A stretch of 64,000 nt of DNA from a virus. This document shows positions 11,357-20,872 of the stretch, one piece after another (positions within the stretch are counted from its first letter, which is position 1; each line of letters begins with the position of its first letter). The stretch is taken from IMG/VR virus record IMGVR_UViG_3300027499_000005, positions 83,375-147,374 of that record; one strand, 5' to 3'. A program made the position numbers and the translations under genes. The notes beneath the pieces were generated by a model, which was given only the letters and a program-made list of their open reading frames with translations, had not been told where the DNA came from and made no database searches.

Positions 11357-13507
11357 ATGAAAGCAACCCAAAGATTTGTATTCGTTTGCGAAAATAACTA
11401 TAAGCAGAGAACTCTTCCTACCGTTGACACCACCACACCGAATATCGTCCAAAGAAATATCAAAGATAGATTTAGACAAATAATCGGAAACTATTGGTAT
11501 CCAAGACTTCCAAACGGCAAGGCAGATCCCGGTGTTAATAACTCGGATCTTGTAGTTAACGAGAAATCTACTTTAGATTGGAACGAGAAGAAGCTTTTTC
11601 CTTTTGATATAAAGCTTGGAAGTACTTATAACTTTTCGACTTATAAGACGATTCCAACATCGATTAGCGTTACACCCATTACACTGGTAGCAGATCAGAG
11701 ATTTGGACCATACCCAGATTGTTCTGCATGTTGGTACAGGTATCTGTATGGCCATGAATACGGTGATCCTACTCAGACTGTTAATAAGGTATATGGTTTC
11801 GATGTTCTAAAAATACAGGATATAGAATCTTCGTTTACTATTGTTGACCCGACAATCGCAGCTAATACTCAAATAACGCAGAAAGTCGGAGCTTTAACCC
11901 CACTATCCATGTTGCTTTTGACAGATGCGGGGCTTCCGACCACTCAGAGACTTTCTACAATAGGCGTCGATCTAAGTTATCTTTCATTTGGAAAAGCTTT
12001 AGAAACTGCGATCCAACAGCTAACTGGACCGATACAAACACGGGCTTCTTTGTCACAGCCTGTCGGTGGTGCTGCTCCCCCAACAACTGATTCCAATCAG
12101 GCGTATGTTTTAACCTACAATGCAAAAGTGTTTAGAGATAGCAACTTTGATAATGAAATCGCCACTTTAACAGAAGTAGAACAGAATATAGAGTCTAACT
12201 TAGATTTCAGTCTCAACGCGACAGTGGAGTTTGTACACAACTATACAGCTAGGGAATACGAGAAGATCATCAGAGAGGACACCCTTCAGCTAGGATTGAA
12301 CCAGTTTGGTGGTGAAACTAAACTGGCAAACATGTATGAACATGTTCTAAACAATAAGCTCGAACCAGTAATAATAAAACTCAAGAATGAACTCGACTGT
12401 TTTGCACAGAATCTTGCAGTTTTCTTTAGAAACTCTAAGTTCGATTCAAAAGTTATCTATGTTTTATCCGAAACATTACCCTTAATAAACAAGTTTTATC
12501 CATTCCAAACCTTGCTACCATATTATGCTAGAATAAACTTCAAGCTTCAACCAACCGGTCCTGTCGGTGGTGCCACAGAAGAAACTAGAAACGATGGTCT
12601 TGTAATGAGACACTTGCAAGAGAATCCAGCTATAGCGGAGATCAACAACTTCCGTACATTCAAGGTAACTACCGCTACTAGAAAGCGAGGAAAGAAATAT
12701 CTATCTCTTTTATTGCAAGAGAGTAGAGATCTGCTTAAATCCTGGGAATATTACGAATGGGTTTTGAAGCTTGGTGAAAGGCTCAATAATATCAGATCAC
12801 CAGTTTATACTGGAACATATATCTCACCAGTAGACTCGTTACCATTAGACAGCATCATCCTGAACAACAAGACGAAATCTGCTTACGCTACCAGTGGAGA
12901 CAATACTCCAGATACAGCTTATGCTTTGGCTACATCAGCATTGCATATAAAGATCGCAGATCTTGTCAAGTTCTATGGTAGAAGCTACCCAGAAATGTTG
13001 AAAGGAGATAAGCCACACAAAGAAGTCATTGCTTACAAAGTAGTGAAATACTCCGGTGTTAATGCTCCAGCTATAGCTAATACTAACGAAATATTAGAAA
13101 CAACTTTATACACTACTTTATTTGGCGATAATGGTATTATCAACCAAGGCAATGCAACGCCTGTACAAGAAATGTGGTTCTTCAACACGACTAAAGAAGA
13201 AGTGGTAAACTATGTCGATACGCAGATTATGAGTGATCGATTCTATACTTACATTGTATATGCATATTTAGTTGTGTTAGAGAATGAATACTTCTACACA
13301 AATGTCGGTAACACTAAGCTTCCGTGCGAAGAAAAGTATATGGACTTTGGAGTAGAAGAAACCTTCGAACTACCAAGCGTACCACTTGTAGAGTCGTCAC
13401 GCCCAGCACCGACAGGCACTATTAACCCAAGCAGAGTAGTGGGTTCTGGCAGGACACAACCACCAGAAAACGCACCAACCATAACAAGAATCGAGAGGAC
13501 AAGGTAA
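11357..13507 (+). CDS. virion structural protein, unknown role
   Basis: The 716-residue product starts at an ATG 20 bases after the previous stop, behind a modest GGTAGGA site. It has no recognisable catalytic motif, signal peptide or membrane segment. The C-terminal 60 residues are rich in Pro, Ser, Thr and Arg and look disordered, like the tail of the giant first protein and of the 47-kb paralogs. It is co-directional and tightly packed with neighbours of the same kind, so it is probably part of the same late structural operon. Function is unknown. Confidence 0.6.
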   Translation: MKATQRFVFVCENNYKQRTLPTVDTTTPNIVQRNIKDRFRQIIGNYWYPRLPNGKADPGVNNSDLVVNEKSTLDWNEKKLFPFDIKLGSTYNFSTYKTIPTSISVTPITLVADQRFGPYPDCSACWYRYLYGHEYGDPTQTVNKVYGFDVLKIQDIESSFTIVDPTIAANTQITQKVGALTPLSMLLLTDAGLPTTQRLSTIGVDLSYLSFGKALETAIQQLTGPIQTRASLSQPVGGAAPPTTDSNQAYVLTYNAKVFRDSNFDNEIATLTEVEQNIESNLDFSLNATVEFVHNYTAREYEKIIREDTLQLGLNQFGGETKLANMYEHVLNNKLEPVIIKLKNELDCFAQNLAVFFRNSKFDSKVIYVLSETLPLINKFYPFQTLLPYYARINFKLQPTGPVGGATEETRNDGLVMRHLQENPAIAEINNFRTFKVTTATRKRGKKYLSLLLQESRDLLKSWEYYEWVLKLGERLNNIRSPVYTGTYISPVDSLPLDSIILNNKTKSAYATSGDNTPDTAYALATSALHIKIADLVKFYGRSYPEMLKGDKPHKEVIAYKVVKYSGVNAPAIANTNEILETTLYTTLFGDNGIINQGNATPVQEMWFFNTTKEEVVNYVDTQIMSDRFYTYIVYAYLVVLENEYFYTNVGNTKLPCEEKYMDFGVEETFELPSVPLVESSRPAPTGTINPSRVVGSGRTQPPENAPTITRIERTR

Positions 13508-13512
13508 ACAAA

Positions 13513-15543
13513 ATGGCTTCTAGTACAGATTTTATCACAACTATGGCTTCGTTTTATGCCTCTTCCTTAAGGTCTGGGTTGGCATATAACTTTGCGTATG
13601 ATTTAGCTCTGGCAAACACGGCAAAACAGTACAACTTTAGCTGTACTCCAAGTCTACAAGAGCTAAAACTTCGTTTGATAATCAATCCAAATGGATGTTT
13701 TGGGCTAAAAGCTACTCCATTTTTGGAGTCTGCAACGCAAGAAAATAACAAATATCCACCGGAAATAGTAAAGCTTATTGCTATCCTAGGGCCAGAAGTA
13801 GCTCAACAGCGATTGACTGAGCTATTTGTTAGTGCGTTAGACGGTACTCTGATACAGAATGGAATGAATGAGACCGCTGTTAACTCAATCGTAGCCAAGA
13901 TGCTCGATTATATAGCCAAGGGATGTATAAATGTAAGGCTTGCTTGCGAGTGCGACAACGCTTCACAAGATCCATGTAGAGTTGTATCGTCTATGACGGT
14001 TGGAAAAAATGCAAGATATGCATTACCAAAAGCCGCTGCTGATGAACTAACCGAAAAAGTAGAGAACTTAATAAATAATATCTCTGGTACCAACTACGAG
14101 ATTGAGAATCTAACAGTTAGAGAGCTTAATGAGATCGAAAGAATATTCGAAGATACATTAAACATCCTATACAACAATAATCAAATATCTGTAGATCCAA
14201 ACTCTGGTGAGGTCAAAGCAGTAATCGATGATTTCTTTGATCAAGCTAAAGAAAGAAATCCTCAAGATAGAACCAAAATAATGGGATTTGATGGTGGCGA
14301 TTTTGCAGTACTACTATCGCTACTTAACTCCAATGGGCAGTTCCCAAGAATCGCGTCAGTTTATAGCAGACTGATGAATAGGCTTAGTAACAAGCTGGGC
14401 AGATTGGCTAGTGTTTCCACACAAAACAACTCATTTGCTATAACACCAGATTATAGTGCTAACTCTGTGCTTTTTAGCAGCGTGATACAGTTCGAATCAA
14501 AGAATGTAAGCTGCGATCCGAATAAATATCCACTATCATCACCAGACTCAAAGATTAACATTACATGTGAATGTAAAGAGGAAAGACCAGATAGGTGTAG
14601 CATTTCGTTCTTGGCTAATGTTGTTACAAAGCCAATGATCTATGAAGTCCCTTACTTCTATGCTTCTGGCAGAGCAGTAGCAGAACTTCCTACCCCTCCA
14701 GACGTACAGTTCATTCCTTATAAAGATGTTGATAATACCCTTTTAATAAACTTGAACACTACAGCCGGTAAGTATACTACCAAGTTTGTTCCGATCACTA
14801 TGGAAGACGAGGACTATCTTTCAAGGCTTGCAAGTTCTAGAGGTATTTCAACAGATGCATTGTTCGATTTCGAAGGAGATCCTGATGTTCAATATTACGA
14901 AGCCTTCAGGATTGACTTCCATCCAACAACGTATAAAGATTTTGCTCTCGCAGAGATGTACACTTTCCAAAACTATCGCGATGGTTTTGATAGGTTTAGA
15001 AACAGATCAGTATTCAGAGATGTAGATATTAAAGCCTATTCGAATGCAATCTCGCAAGAACATTCATTTATGCCAAACAAGAAATACTATTACATTTTTA
15101 GAACTATCGATATCAACGACAACATCTCAAATCCATCAAAGGTATTTGAAGTTGAGATGATAAATAACGGTGGAGCAATCTTCCCCGTCATTAGAACAGT
15201 AGATTTCTTGAAGCCGAAAGTACTTACTGATAAAGCGGAAATGAGAAGATTAATGCTTCTAACTCCTGCTAGATCGCAAACTGATATTCTCAGTATTTCA
15301 ACAGAAATGGTCGAAGAACTCGGATATACTTCTGCTGCTGATGCTGTTCGAAACTTGAAACTTTCTAGTGCTGCTGAGAACTCTATTTGGGATAAGAGAT
15401 TTAAGATAAGGTTTACTTCTTTGGATACAGGAAGAATGTTGGATATAAATATCAACCCAACTGTCAGAATAGTAGATCCAACAAATCTCTGTGGACCAAA
15501 GGGAATGAACAACAATCCTTCTGGTCAAGGCAGCACGACATAA
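13513..15543 (+). CDS. virion structural protein, unknown role
   Basis: The 676-residue product starts 5 bases after the previous stop, behind AGGTAAAC. It carries several Cys pairs (CECD near 142, CECKEERPDRC near 352), which could bind metal or form disulfides, and a beta-rich second half with fibronectin-like spacing (YYEAFRIDF, KKYYYIFRTID). I see no enzyme signature. It is the last gene before a CTATTTATA promoter motif, so it probably ends one transcription unit. A structural role is inferred from context. Confidence 0.6.
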   Translation: MASSTDFITTMASFYASSLRSGLAYNFAYDLALANTAKQYNFSCTPSLQELKLRLIINPNGCFGLKATPFLESATQENNKYPPEIVKLIAILGPEVAQQRLTELFVSALDGTLIQNGMNETAVNSIVAKMLDYIAKGCINVRLACECDNASQDPCRVVSSMTVGKNARYALPKAAADELTEKVENLINNISGTNYEIENLTVRELNEIERIFEDTLNILYNNNQISVDPNSGEVKAVIDDFFDQAKERNPQDRTKIMGFDGGDFAVLLSLLNSNGQFPRIASVYSRLMNRLSNKLGRLASVSTQNNSFAITPDYSANSVLFSSVIQFESKNVSCDPNKYPLSSPDSKINITCECKEERPDRCSISFLANVVTKPMIYEVPYFYASGRAVAELPTPPDVQFIPYKDVDNTLLINLNTTAGKYTTKFVPITMEDEDYLSRLASSRGISTDALFDFEGDPDVQYYEAFRIDFHPTTYKDFALAEMYTFQNYRDGFDRFRNRSVFRDVDIKAYSNAISQEHSFMPNKKYYYIFRTIDINDNISNPSKVFEVEMINNGGAIFPVIRTVDFLKPKVLTDKAEMRRLMLLTPARSQTDILSISTEMVEELGYTSAADAVRNLKLSSAAENSIWDKRFKIRFTSLDTGRMLDININPTVRIVDPTNLCGPKGMNNNPSGQGSTT

Positions 15544-15573
15544 AGAAGAAAAAGACTTTATTCTTATACGACA

Positions 15574-15582
15574 CTATTTATA
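15574..15582 (+). promoter_or_regulatory. late promoter motif CTATTTATA
   Basis: This copy lies in the 55-base gap between two structural genes, 25 bases before an ATG with a GAGGAG ribosome binding site between. It is identical to the copies at 23990 and 62491. Confidence 0.55.
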
Positions 15583-15598
15583 ATGCAGAGGAGATAAA

Positions 15599-16510
15599 AT
15601 GGCATTCTTAGATAACTCAGGCGATATTATTCTAGACGCAGTATTAACCGATGTTGGTCGTATGAGACTAGCAAGAGGAGACGGTAGTTTTCAGATCACG
15701 GCATTCGCTTTGGGCGATGATGAAATAGATTATAGTTTGTATAACGCTAATCATCCAAGCGGCTCAGCTTACTACGATTTGGCTATTAAACAGACTCCAA
15801 TCCTTGAATCGTTTACAAACAACTCGTCTTTCTTAAAGTCTAAGCTTATGTCAATCAACAGGTTCGATTTGTTCTATCTCCCTGTTATAAAGTTGAATCA
15901 GTTGATTAAAGGTGCTGCAAAACACAGTAGCGATGTCTTTGTCGTGACAGTTGATAACACAACTTCAACCAATGCATCATTACAAAACACTACTGGTATC
16001 CTTAATGGTTTTAATCCTAGCATCGGTGAAAACTTTATCAGGATCGACCAAGGTATCGATAACTCTGCTCAACCTCCTACAATCGAACTACAACCTGCTT
16101 TAAGAGAAACACAATATGCGATCAGAATCCATAATGATCTTGGTTCTATTTATTCTCCTTCTGGCAATGGTGGTCAAGGTCGCGCTAGAGCTAGCTCAGT
16201 TGATGATGACGGTATTGCAACCTATTTCTTCTCGCTCACAGCAAATAACACATTCGTTACCGTCAACAGCGACACAACCACAACATCTACAAACCAAGTT
16301 ATCGCAGGCTCAAGAGGTACAATCTTGCAGTTCAAGGTTGCCGCCAGCGAAAACCTAAGAAGTTCAACAGCTTTGTTTACAGAACTCGGTGGCACAGGCT
16401 TAACAGTAAACGGCGTATCGAACTTGAAATACATTGATAGTTTCATTGAGATCGAGGGTGTAACAACTGGTTACAAGATCGAAATCCCAATCAGATACAT
16501 CAAGGCTTGA
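15599..16510 (+). CDS. virion structural protein, LTxxGxxxL family (copy 2)
   Basis: The 303-residue product begins with the same module as the gene at 6823: acidic strand, VLTDVGRMRLARGDGSF, then TAFALGDDEIDYS. After about residue 60 the two proteins diverge; this one continues as a Ser/Thr/Asn-rich, beta-type domain. The ATG at 15599 is behind GAGGAG and a late promoter motif. The shared module suggests that both proteins dock to the same or an equivalent virion surface with different C-terminal domains. The role is inferred, not shown. Confidence 0.65.
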   Translation: MAFLDNSGDIILDAVLTDVGRMRLARGDGSFQITAFALGDDEIDYSLYNANHPSGSAYYDLAIKQTPILESFTNNSSFLKSKLMSINRFDLFYLPVIKLNQLIKGAAKHSSDVFVVTVDNTTSTNASLQNTTGILNGFNPSIGENFIRIDQGIDNSAQPPTIELQPALRETQYAIRIHNDLGSIYSPSGNGGQGRARASSVDDDGIATYFFSLTANNTFVTVNSDTTTTSTNQVIAGSRGTILQFKVAASENLRSSTALFTELGGTGLTVNGVSNLKYIDSFIEIEGVTTGYKIEIPIRYIKA

Positions 16511-16525
16511 TAAAGGAATAACAAA

Positions 16526-17635
16526 ATGGCTAGTGTTTATAAATCATTTACTTCTAATGATATCACCAATACAAGAACACTCTTGAATGAGTCGATTCCT
16601 ATTACTGGCTCTATCATATCTGGAACTTATAACGGCAATAACGTAAAATCATACTCACACGGTATGTTTACCTCAGTCTATGATTATCCTTACCTATCAT
16701 CGTCTGCAAACCATATTTTTGATACCACAGTCGTTATCGGAACGCAGTCTGGTCTTTACTCTTCCGTAACAAACCAACAAGCAAAAAAAGCAGCAATCTA
16801 TAATCAGATGGCGCAAGTATTGGTTGGTTTTGACGAAACCGGTTCTGTTAGAAGATTTGATGAAGATGGAACCTTAACAACTGGCAGCAAAATCGACGGT
16901 GGTTTCGTCATGAGTTTTTCTCGTCTTTTGGTTAAGGACGAAATCAAAAAAGGTACTTTCTCGCTTGAGCTTGGCGTATCCGGTACCTTTAATACCCCAT
17001 CCGATTTTACAAAACGATTGATTGTTACTGACTCTGGTGCTGCATCCAACTACCGCGTTAACTCACCAGCCGGTGAGTATGGCATTCTTTACGCATCTAG
17101 TTCTGGTGCAACCCAAGTGTTTGCAACAGCATCGCAGCAAGCTGGTGGTGCTAATGCTCAGCCAGTTGGGTTGGTATACTACCAAGCTGGTATAGTTGTA
17201 CTTAATGCAGCATATCTGTTTTACACCAATGGAGAAGGTGGGTTACTTACAAGTTCTGTAGTCCCAAGTGGCGTAGTCTCCGGTTCAGGCGCATCGTTGA
17301 CAACTATCCTTACAGCGCAGACAATCGATTCTGGTTCTGCATTCTTGCGTAATCGTATCTATAATATATCGTTCAATAATACAACAGAACTAAACTCTAC
17401 CGTTTACTTCTGCCGTGTAAATCATAACGAGTTCAACTACAGCGCAAATCCAACCTATCTAAGTTCTAGTCAGATCCGTGTAAAGACACGCAGGACAGAT
17501 CCACCAGTTGCTTACATTACTTCAGTCGGTATGTACTCTGCTGACCGTGAACTTTTGGCAGTTGCCAAACTCTCTGAGCCACTTCGCAAGGATCCAAACA
17601 ACGAACTCACCCTAAGAGTCCGACTAGACTACTAA
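16526..17635 (+). CDS. virion structural protein, paralog of next gene
   Basis: The product has 369 residues and starts behind AAAGGAATAAC. It shares its C-terminal third with the next gene: YNISFNN, a Cys-containing strand, FNYSANPTYL, then a VAKLSEPLRK...RVRLDY ending. The first half is Ser/Thr/Gly-rich with beta character. The closing pattern is known to me from tail or baseplate proteins of large phages without an assigned activity. The two genes are 16 bases apart and likely co-transcribed from the promoter motif at 15574. Confidence 0.65.
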   Translation: MASVYKSFTSNDITNTRTLLNESIPITGSIISGTYNGNNVKSYSHGMFTSVYDYPYLSSSANHIFDTTVVIGTQSGLYSSVTNQQAKKAAIYNQMAQVLVGFDETGSVRRFDEDGTLTTGSKIDGGFVMSFSRLLVKDEIKKGTFSLELGVSGTFNTPSDFTKRLIVTDSGAASNYRVNSPAGEYGILYASSSGATQVFATASQQAGGANAQPVGLVYYQAGIVVLNAAYLFYTNGEGGLLTSSVVPSGVVSGSGASLTTILTAQTIDSGSAFLRNRIYNISFNNTTELNSTVYFCRVNHNEFNYSANPTYLSSSQIRVKTRRTDPPVAYITSVGMYSADRELLAVAKLSEPLRKDPNNELTLRVRLDY

Positions 17636-17651
17636 TACGGGAGAGGGTGTT

Positions 17652-18815
17652 GTGTATCTTTACAAGTTCAAAGAAACTGATATTTTCACAAATCAGATCG
17701 AAGCTCAAGTAAAACAAGAGTTTTTCGTTCACAACACCAAAGTATACTACAATAAAAAAGGGTTGCAGTCAGGTTCGTTCACTACTAGCGTAGTCGGGCC
17801 TACTGGAACCCTTTCATTATTTGAGGAAAACGTAGATAGAAATGCTACTACTGGTTTGATATATCCATTTACAGTAAAGACCGGCGAGGCTGTAGCTTTT
17901 AGAGAAACTAGCGATTCTCAGTTTGCTACAGCATATGGATTAGGCCAAGTTATAACAGGCACTTATCCGTTAACTTCTTCACTTAGTAGAGAGTTCTTCG
18001 CGGCTAACAGCAGCCGTTCAAGGGTAACTGCTCTCAAAAATACACTCAACTACTACAGAGTAAAATCACCTTTTTATAGATTCAGTTCAAGTGTTGGCGA
18101 TAAAGCTACTATGGCTTTGAATCTTATCAATATTCCAAACATTTTCTATGGTTCTAAGATCAGAAAAAACACTATCAGCCTTCAATACTATGTAACTGGT
18201 ACATTAATAGGAGAACTGCAAGATGTTAGAGGAAATGGAGAACTGGTGCAAGTTGGTCCTTCAGGTTCTGTCGGTTCCGGCTCTGTTGCTGGTGTTGTCT
18301 TATATGATGAAGGATTTATGATTCTTACCGGTGCTTGGGATATCACTAGCCAAACCTACGATTATCCTGATTCACCGGGTGTAGCAGATCAACCTAAGTG
18401 GATTTATTTTGGAACTGGTCTAAACGACAGTTCTTCTTTGAATGCAGAGCTATCATCTAGTTATAATATTACTTTCGAAGCGACCAACTTTGTTCCAACG
18501 GTGACTATGCTTTGTGCCGCACCTGTTGGCGAGCTAGATTTCAGTAATAACCCAACGTATCTGCAATACACCCAAAGACAGAATAGATCCGCTTCTGTTT
18601 CAGATTATAGGTTTATAGAGCATAACCTTGATATTAAAAATACTGTTTCTGCTTCGTATTTGACACAAACTGCTAGCTTTGAAAAGCAAGTATTTATCAC
18701 GAAGATTGCAATCTACGATGAAAATCAAAACATTATTGGTATTGCAAAGTTAGCAAAACCGGTTAGAAAGACATTAGATAGAGATTATACTTTCAAACTA
18801 AAAATGGACTTCTAA
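17652..18815 (+). CDS. virion structural protein, paralog of previous gene
   Basis: The 387-residue product starts at GTG 17652 behind a good GAGAGGG site; no better ATG lies nearby. Its C-terminal third mirrors the upstream gene (YNITFEA, a Cys-bearing strand, LDFSNNPTYL, IAKLAKPVRK, FKLKMDF end), so the pair arose by tandem duplication. The N-terminal part differs, beginning MYLYKFKETDIF. The stop overlaps the next start as TAATG. It is the last protein of the left-hand structural block before replication-type genes begin. Confidence 0.65.
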   Translation: MYLYKFKETDIFTNQIEAQVKQEFFVHNTKVYYNKKGLQSGSFTTSVVGPTGTLSLFEENVDRNATTGLIYPFTVKTGEAVAFRETSDSQFATAYGLGQVITGTYPLTSSLSREFFAANSSRSRVTALKNTLNYYRVKSPFYRFSSSVGDKATMALNLINIPNIFYGSKIRKNTISLQYYVTGTLIGELQDVRGNGELVQVGPSGSVGSGSVAGVVLYDEGFMILTGAWDITSQTYDYPDSPGVADQPKWIYFGTGLNDSSSLNAELSSSYNITFEATNFVPTVTMLCAAPVGELDFSNNPTYLQYTQRQNRSASVSDYRFIEHNLDIKNTVSASYLTQTASFEKQVFITKIAIYDENQNIIGIAKLAKPVRKTLDRDYTFKLKMDF

Positions 18816-19348
18816 TGATCCTCGGATTAGACATCTCGACAAGTATCACAGGCTTTACAATCATAGACGATTCTGGTAAAATCATAGCCAATGATGCTTG
18901 GGATTTTCGCAACAAAAAGAAGTTTGATTGTATCTTTGATAAAGCATCGCATGTAAAGAAGCAGATCATTGAGTTATCAAAGAAATACAAAATCAAAAAG
19001 GTTTATATTGAGAAATCGTTGCAATCATTCAGCACCGGCTTCTCATCTGCAAAAACTTTGTCAACCCTATCCTCATTCAACGGTACGGTAAGTTGGATTT
19101 GTTTTGAAGTTTTTGGCCACAAACCTGAATACATTGCTGCCACATCAGCCAGAAAGATGTGCGGCATCAAAATAGAAAAGGGCGTCAAAGCTAAAGAAGT
19201 CGTGCTGAAGCACCTGATTGACAATGAACCATCGTTCGTGTTATCTTTAACGAGAACGGGTTCTATCGCTCCTCTGTCGTATGACAAAGCGGACTCAATC
19301 ATCATTGCTAAAGCAGGTTTCTTATGCGAACAAAACAACAAATCCTGA
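18815..19348 (+). CDS. RuvC-like Holliday junction resolvase
   Basis: The 177-residue protein has the RNase H-like fold signature of RuvC nucleases: D6 in MILGLDIST, E66 in KKVYIEKSL, and D157/D160 in SYDKADSIIIAKAG near the end. These fit the metal-binding acidic residues that cleave branched DNA. The length matches bacterial RuvC and is unlike T4 endonuclease VII, so the phage would resolve replication and recombination branches before packaging with a RuvC-type enzyme. The start overlaps the previous stop (TAATG) and its end overlaps the primase by 25 bases. It could instead be a related RNase H-like nuclease, but the acidic pattern favours a resolvase. Confidence 0.75.
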   Translation: MILGLDISTSITGFTIIDDSGKIIANDAWDFRNKKKFDCIFDKASHVKKQIIELSKKYKIKKVYIEKSLQSFSTGFSSAKTLSTLSSFNGTVSWICFEVFGHKPEYIAATSARKMCGIKIEKGVKAKEVVLKHLIDNEPSFVLSLTRTGSIAPLSYDKADSIIIAKAGFLCEQNNKS

Positions 19349-20250
19349 CAGACGTTCTTGGACTCCCACGACGGTCGAGCGAAGAGTATCTGTATAAGTG
19401 CCCATTTTGCAAGCACCATAAGCATAAGCTAAGCGTAAACTTTGATAAGAACGTTTATAAATGCTGGATTTGTAATACAACGGGCAAAAGCATCGGTAGA
19501 TTGGTCAAGTTGTTTGGGTCGTTTGACGCCAAGCAACAGTGGTCTTATCATGAAGACGATGTTGACATTTCTAAGTTCGAAGAGCTTTTCCAAGACAAGA
19601 AGCCTCAACTGGAGACATTGATCAACCTGCCTGAAGAGTTCGAATCTCTTGCCAACAGAACCCTTATAGACGGATCCGAGAAGCCTCTCAAATACCTCTA
19701 TGAGCGCGGCCTGACGAGAGAAGACATACTGAAGTGGAAGATCGGATGGTGCCCTTCTGGACCCTATTACGACCGTATTATCGTACCTTCGTTCAACAAC
19801 GATGGATGGGTCAACTACTTCATTTCTCGTACATTTACGAATGCTTTTCCAAAGTATAAGAATCCGCAAGCATCAAAGAACGTTATCTTTAACGAGCTTT
19901 ACTTAGATTGGGATCGCCCCATAACTCTGGTTGAGGGCGTATTCGATGCAATCAAGGCCGATAACGCAGTTCCACTTCTTGGGTCTACACTGACTGAGAA
20001 CTCTCGTCTATTCCAAGAGATAATCAAGCGTAATGCGACGGTTTATCTTGCGCTGGATGGGGATGCTAAGAAGAAAGAAATGGACATTCTTGAAATGTTG
20101 CTTGCTTATGATAATCCTGTGTATGTGGTCGATGTTGATGGTTACAACGATGTTGGTGAAATGACAAAACAAGAGTTCCAAAAGAGAAAGAAAGAAGCCT
20201 CACTTATCGATCAGTCAAACTATTTACTTACGAAAATGTTTAGTTTCTAA
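19324..20250 (+). CDS. DNA primase (zinc-binding plus TOPRIM)
   Basis: The 308-residue protein carries an N-terminal zinc-binding domain with C26-P-F-C29 and C47-W-I-C50, as in DnaG/gp61-type primases, and a TOPRIM domain with E204 in TLVEGVFDA and D246/D248 in LALDGDAKK. It would make RNA primers for lagging-strand synthesis together with the DnaB-like helicase at 59821. At 308 residues it is slightly shorter than T4 gp61. The ATG overlaps the end of the resolvase gene by 25 bases, indicating translational coupling. Confidence 0.85.
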   Translation: MRTKQQILTDVLGLPRRSSEEYLYKCPFCKHHKHKLSVNFDKNVYKCWICNTTGKSIGRLVKLFGSFDAKQQWSYHEDDVDISKFEELFQDKKPQLETLINLPEEFESLANRTLIDGSEKPLKYLYERGLTREDILKWKIGWCPSGPYYDRIIVPSFNNDGWVNYFISRTFTNAFPKYKNPQASKNVIFNELYLDWDRPITLVEGVFDAIKADNAVPLLGSTLTENSRLFQEIIKRNATVYLALDGDAKKKEMDILEMLLAYDNPVYVVDVDGYNDVGEMTKQEFQKRKKEASLIDQSNYLLTKMFSF

Positions 20251-20269
20251 CTAAGCTATAGGAGAAAAG

Positions 20270-20809
20270 ATGAAGTTATCAAATGAAAAGCTCAAAAAAC
20301 TAATGCTAGAAGAGCTTGGTCCTACTTTGCAAGAAGTCATGGATGAAATGGGTATGGAAGTCTCACAAGAACCGGAAAGTGTCGAGCTTGTGAACTACCA
20401 CGGTGAAGAACTGCCTCCACCCGACATGCTTGGAGATCCAGATTATGAAGGAGAAATGGCTCGTTTGGAACTTCTCAAAGCTTCTAGGTATGCTTGCGAC
20501 CTTACCGATATGCTGAAGAATACTGACCAACTCCCTGCTTGGATTCAGTCTAAGATTGCAAAAGCTTCGGACTATCTCAGTACAGTCAAACATTATCTAT
20601 CTGACCGTATTGAGTTAGCTAAACGTGATGCCGGTGGCCACGCTGGGGCTATCGAAATCGAGTTGGACGAAATGCTAAAACACGAAGACGATAAGTGGAA
20701 CGTATACGATTCGGAAGGAAAGAAAAAGCTTGGGTCTCATCCAAGCAAAAAGAAAGCCTTAGCCCAGATCGGTGCCATAGAAGCTAGTAAGGCTCGTCGC
20801 GCTAAGTGA
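20270..20809 (+). CDS. small protein with MKLS-type N terminus
   Basis: The 179-residue product starts behind TAGGAGAAAAG. It opens with MKLSNEKLKKLMLEEL, closely like the start of the protein at 31274 (MKLTEAQLKAIVAEEV). The middle has PAWIQSKIAKASDYL, a motif I recognise from small proteins of aquatic phages without known function. The C-terminus is Lys-rich (SEGKKKLGSHPSKKK). It follows the primase and precedes a strong early promoter. It could be a packaged or head-internal protein, judging by the shared N terminus, but this is inference. Confidence 0.6.
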   Translation: MKLSNEKLKKLMLEELGPTLQEVMDEMGMEVSQEPESVELVNYHGEELPPPDMLGDPDYEGEMARLELLKASRYACDLTDMLKNTDQLPAWIQSKIAKASDYLSTVKHYLSDRIELAKRDAGGHAGAIEIELDEMLKHEDDKWNVYDSEGKKKLGSHPSKKKALAQIGAIEASKARRAK

Positions 20810-20821
20810 CATCTTTTTGAC

Positions 20822-20850
20822 TTGACCGTCTGACTACTGCGCGTTATAAT
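20822..20850 (+). promoter_or_regulatory. sigma70-type early promoter
   Basis: TTGACC at 20822-20827 and a perfect TATAAT at 20845-20850 are separated by exactly 17 bases. It lies in the 63-base gap before the nuclease fusion gene. The preceding TTTGACTTGAC is shared with the promoter at 53933. This is the best consensus host-type promoter in the window. Confidence 0.85.
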
Positions 20851-20872
20851 AAAATCGTAAGTTGGAGTTCGT

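Noticed and set aside
10236-16153. CTATTTA-like matches inside coding regions (for example near 10236 and 16146)
   Set aside because: They encode ordinary Ser-Ile-Tyr type codons, are not near start codons, and are not in gaps.
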